From Companilactobacillus nantensis DSM 16982 (GTDB taxonomy: Bacteria > Bacillota > Bacilli > Lactobacillales > Lactobacillaceae), in NCBI RefSeq assembly GCF_001435815.1, contig NZ_AZFV01000009.1, positions 1 through 64,000 of the forward strand: a stretch of 64,000 bases of DNA, written 5' to 3'. The notes under the pieces are model-generated. The model made no database searches. It was given only the letters and a program-made list of their open reading frames with translations, and had not been told where the DNA came from. Of this stretch, positions 61,917-64,000 are shown piece by piece; the stretch's first letter is position 1; each line of letters begins with the position of its first letter. The position numbers were made by a program, and so were the translations under genes.

Positions 61917-62311
61917 AATCAGCATTTAAAAAGATGAATGGAATTATTGAACGTGTCTGGAATGATCGTGTAACTATTACTGGCGTTAAGAATGGTCTAC
62001 GTAAGGGATTTACAGAAGATGTACCAGTAATAATTTGTGAGAATCGACCAGGTAAAGTGATTCTGAGGAGTTTAAAAACCAGTAATCAAACTGAGTTTGG
62101 AACTGATCAGTACGATGTCAAACTTTTGATTGATAACGATGTTTCTATTCCCGCTGGAGCTGATATTTCAGTAACTGATGTAAATGGTCATGTTACTAAA
62201 TACAAACGCTCTAGTAAGGGATATCGTGGTTATGTTAGTCATCAGGAGGTAGCAATGATTCGTGATGAAAAAGCTAAGGATGTGATTAGTGATGGCATGG
62301 GGAACGATTGA
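61913..62311 (+). CDS. Head closure protein
   Basis: The 132-residue beta-barrel-like protein (RVTITGVKNGLRKGFTEDVPVIICENRPGKVI ... YDVKLLIDNDVSIPAGADISVTDVNGHVTKYKRS) sits in the head-completion position. Its sequence pattern is typical of phage stopper proteins that seal the connector. It starts in an ATGA overlap and overlaps the following gene. Confidence 0.82.
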   Translation: MKSAFKKMNGIIERVWNDRVTITGVKNGLRKGFTEDVPVIICENRPGKVILRSLKTSNQTEFGTDQYDVKLLIDNDVSIPAGADISVTDVNGHVTKYKRSSKGYRGYVSHQEVAMIRDEKAKDVISDGMGND

Positions 62312-62726
62312 CGATGCCCAATTTCAAGAATTTGCCGGCAAAGTTAAAAGTAAACTTGATTCAGGGATATTAAAGCAAGAGATTGAAAAGACCTCTCTTA
62401 AAGTTGGAACTCAAGCATTGAAGAATGTTAAGTCATTAACACCTGTCAAAGATGGTAATTTAAGGAAACAATGGTCAGTAGTTGGACCAACATATACAGG
62501 AAATGCTTTTGTAATTGAGCTTCAAAATAACACTGAATATGCTTCGTACGTTGAGGATGGACACAGGCAAACACCTGGAAGATACGTTCCAGCAATTGGT
62601 AAACGTCTGAAAGCCAGTTGGGTACCTGGTACTCATATGCTTATGAAGACTATGTTTGAAGTTGATGCTCAAATGCCACAATTACTATCACCTGTCTTGA
62701 GAGATTTAGGAGGGCTTTTTGATTGA
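62292..62726 (+). CDS. HK97 gp10-like head-tail joining protein
   Basis: The 144-residue protein has the gp10 pattern: LKVGTQALKNVKSLTPVKDGNLRKQWSV, NNTEYASYVEDGHRQTPGRYVP and WVPGTHMLMKTMFEV. ATG 62292 is preferred; a GTG one codon earlier is possible. It overlaps neighbours on both sides, as is common in this operon. Confidence 0.88.
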   Translation: MAWGTIDDAQFQEFAGKVKSKLDSGILKQEIEKTSLKVGTQALKNVKSLTPVKDGNLRKQWSVVGPTYTGNAFVIELQNNTEYASYVEDGHRQTPGRYVPAIGKRLKASWVPGTHMLMKTMFEVDAQMPQLLSPVLRDLGGLFD

Positions 62727-63142
62727 AAGAAAGCATTGTTGAACTTATCGGGAATGAACTTGTTGGGTTGTTTCCAAACGTTCAAATTAATAGAGAAAAC
62801 CGTAAAGGTGGCTTTGAAGAGCCATCTTTTTTTGTACAAAAAGTGGATACAGGTGTGAAACCTGAATTATTTAATATTCAAAATCGTAAGTATACCTATC
62901 AGGTTGTTTATTTTCCTAAGGTTGATAGGCCAAATGAAGACATGGAGTCAGTTGAAGAGATTCTTTTAGATAATTTCACATCTTTAAAAAGCTATGCAAC
63001 GATTCGCAATCGAGATTTTAAACAATCTGATGACAATACCTTACAAATGACTTTTGAAGTATGGATTCGTGCTCATGAAGTCGATAACACCCCTAAACAG
63101 GAGAATATGAAATTTAAAGGAGGAATTGCTAATGGCAATTGA
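62723..63142 (+). CDS. Tail terminator protein
   Basis: This 139-residue protein in the tail-completion slot has an alpha-beta pattern (IVELIGNELVGLFPNVQINREN ... PSFFVQKVDTGVKPELFNIQNRKYTYQVVYFP) typical of phage tail terminators. The start is TTG with AGGAGGG eight bases upstream, in the end of the gp10-like gene. Confidence 0.82.
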   Translation: MKESIVELIGNELVGLFPNVQINRENRKGGFEEPSFFVQKVDTGVKPELFNIQNRKYTYQVVYFPKVDRPNEDMESVEEILLDNFTSLKSYATIRNRDFKQSDDNTLQMTFEVWIRAHEVDNTPKQENMKFKGGIANGN

Positions 63143-63290
63143 AAGCTATAGCAAAGAATCTTTAGTTAATAGCACAGGATTTAGTCCAATGGACCGAGAT
63201 ATTTTGAAGATTGTACTTGATAATTCAAAACAATATTCGTTACCTGCTGCCAATCAAGAAATTATTAAGTTTAAAGGAGGAATTAAATAA
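63132..63290 (+). CDS. 52-residue tail-region protein
   Basis: ATG with AAAGGAGG upstream overlaps the tail terminator by 11 bases and encodes 52 residues (FSPMDRDILKIVLDNSKQYSLPAANQEIIKFKGG). Such small proteins often sit before the sheath gene in contractile-tail phages. It ends two bases before the sheath start. Function unknown. Confidence 0.68.
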   Translation: MAIESYSKESLVNSTGFSPMDRDILKIVLDNSKQYSLPAANQEIIKFKGGIK

Positions 63291-63292
63291 AT

Positions 63293-64000
63293 ATGGCTGG
63301 AACATGGACAACACAGAATAAACGTCGCCCTGGCGCTTATATTAATACGGTTGGTGCTTCACAACCTAAAGCAGATACTAGCTTAGGTAGAACGCTTTTA
63401 GTTAGCGATGTAACTCTTAATTGGGGATCAAAAGGAATAATTGAATTGAACTCTAATTCTGATTTTAAGGCATTGCTTGGTGAACCATTGAATACTCCTG
63501 AACTTGGAGCATTGAGAGAAACGCTAAAAGGTGCATTAACCGTATTATTTTTAAATAATAATGATGGTGATAAAGCAACAATCGCTAATGTTGCTCTACC
63601 TTGGACTTTTACAGCAAAGTACCCTGGTACTAAAGGTAATGATTTACATGTGTCTGTAGTTAAAGATCCTAATGATAATACAAGAATTACAGTATCAACC
63701 ATCTATGAAACAGAAGTTGTTGATCAACAGGTTATTAGAACAACAACAGCAAATGGTCTTAAGTCAAATGAATATATTGATGTGAACTTCACAACTAATG
63801 AAGTACCTGGTGTTGATGACAAACCGGCAACTAATAAATTGGAGGTTTTAGCAAATTCAACAACTTATGATCTAGCAGGCGGAACTACTAAACCAGTGGA
63901 GATTACCGAATTATTGAATGATGTTCTTGAAACGGCACAATTTAATGTTGTGACCGCAGCAGGGTTTGAACCTAAGAACAATATTCATCAATTAATTGCC
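63293..64000 (+). CDS. Tail sheath protein, partial (XkdK-like)
   Basis: The frame is open to the window edge (236 codons seen). It begins MAGTWTTQNKRRPGAYINT, the PGAYIN motif characteristic of contractile-tail sheath N-termini, followed by GRTLLVSDVTLNWG, ALTVLFLNNN and AKYPGTKGNDLHVSVV, all typical of sheath domain I. AAAGGAGG lies 12 bases upstream. Its presence shows the phage has a contractile tail. Confidence 0.92.
   Translation, partial: MAGTWTTQNKRRPGAYINTVGASQPKADTSLGRTLLVSDVTLNWGSKGIIELNSNSDFKALLGEPLNTPELGALRETLKGALTVLFLNNNDGDKATIANVALPWTFTAKYPGTKGNDLHVSVVKDPNDNTRITVSTIYETEVVDQQVIRTTTANGLKSNEYIDVNFTTNEVPGVDDKPATNKLEVLANSTTYDLAGGTTKPVEITELLNDVLETAQFNVVTAAGFEPKNNIHQLIA

Larger units (their letters stand above)
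37586..64000 (+). mobile_element. Prophage with contractile tail (right end outside window)
   Basis: The integrase at 38213 reads outward at the left end. It is followed by a lysogeny module, a divergent early region, replication and recombination genes, and late genes ordered terS, terL, portal, MuF, scaffold, capsid, connectors, tail terminator and sheath. A sheath gene implies a myophage-type contractile tail. The left boundary lies somewhere between 36557 and 38212; the attachment core cannot be set without the right end. Confidence 0.9.

Overview
The window is low-GC Firmicute chromosome, most likely from a Lactobacillaceae member; a Companilactobacillus-like species is a guess from overall gene style. 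Evidence includes a SAM-III (SMK) riboswitch on metK, a T-box on leuS, AGGAGG-type ribosome sites, frequent TTG/GTG starts and a Listeria-like c-di-GMP exopolysaccharide cluster. About 36.5 kb of chromosome is followed by about 26 kb of a contractile-tailed prophage that runs off the right edge.

1-28 kb, housekeeping: a membrane protein, metK, an MFS exporter, a PAP2 phosphatase, a glucosaminidase with LysM domains, leuS, a MurJ/YtgP-type flippase, nnrD, tRNA-Leu(CAG), a YjcQ-like protein, mscL, an ASCH protein, an OmpR-type two-component system beside a GT39 + GT2 glycosyltransferase pair, guaC, glnA, mntH with a TetR regulator, a MerR regulator and several small ORFs. The intergenic spaces here carry a dispersed, highly structured repeat family: two complete forward copies, one complete reverse copy, one cut by the left window edge, one short inverted-repeat derivative and one 3-prime remnant. 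Stem sequences change in a paired way between copies while loops stay constant, which suggests selection on RNA or single-stranded DNA structure.

28.1-36.5 kb: a six-gene exopolysaccharide synthase operon resembling Listeria pss: GH8 lipoprotein, polytopic membrane protein, DUF2334-like exported protein, BcsA-like GT2, BcsB-like protein, and a membrane GGDEF protein. The GGDEF protein has a degenerate catalytic motif (NNEDP) but an intact RxxD inhibitory site five residues upstream, as expected of a c-di-GMP receptor. The BcsA-like gene is split by an in-frame TAG, so the pathway may be inactive in this strain.

36.6-64 kb: prophage. A leftward lysogeny module (integrase, DUF5067 lipoprotein, ImmA/IrrE peptidase, cI-like repressor) faces a rightward early module (Cro-like, antirepressor, DUF771-like, DUF1351, ERF recombinase, HNH nuclease, DnaD-like initiator, DnaC-like loader, SSB, ArpU-like late regulator). 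A spacer follows with a tRNA-Tyr and a degraded tRNA, then a membrane protein plus a possible Ntn-hydrolase-like protein. The packaging/head/tail genes come next: terS, terL, portal, MuF protein, scaffold, major capsid protein, connectors, tail terminator and tail sheath. The sheath marks a contractile tail.

The most notable phage features are a MuF protein whose C-terminus ends in a zincin-like HExxH domain with a small overlapping downstream gene (polymorphic toxin/immunity architecture), a capsid gene ending in a canonical CCCAAAA -1 slippery site that leads into a HeH/LEM-like extension lacking its own start, and a reverse-strand moron with 99-bp in-frame repeats.
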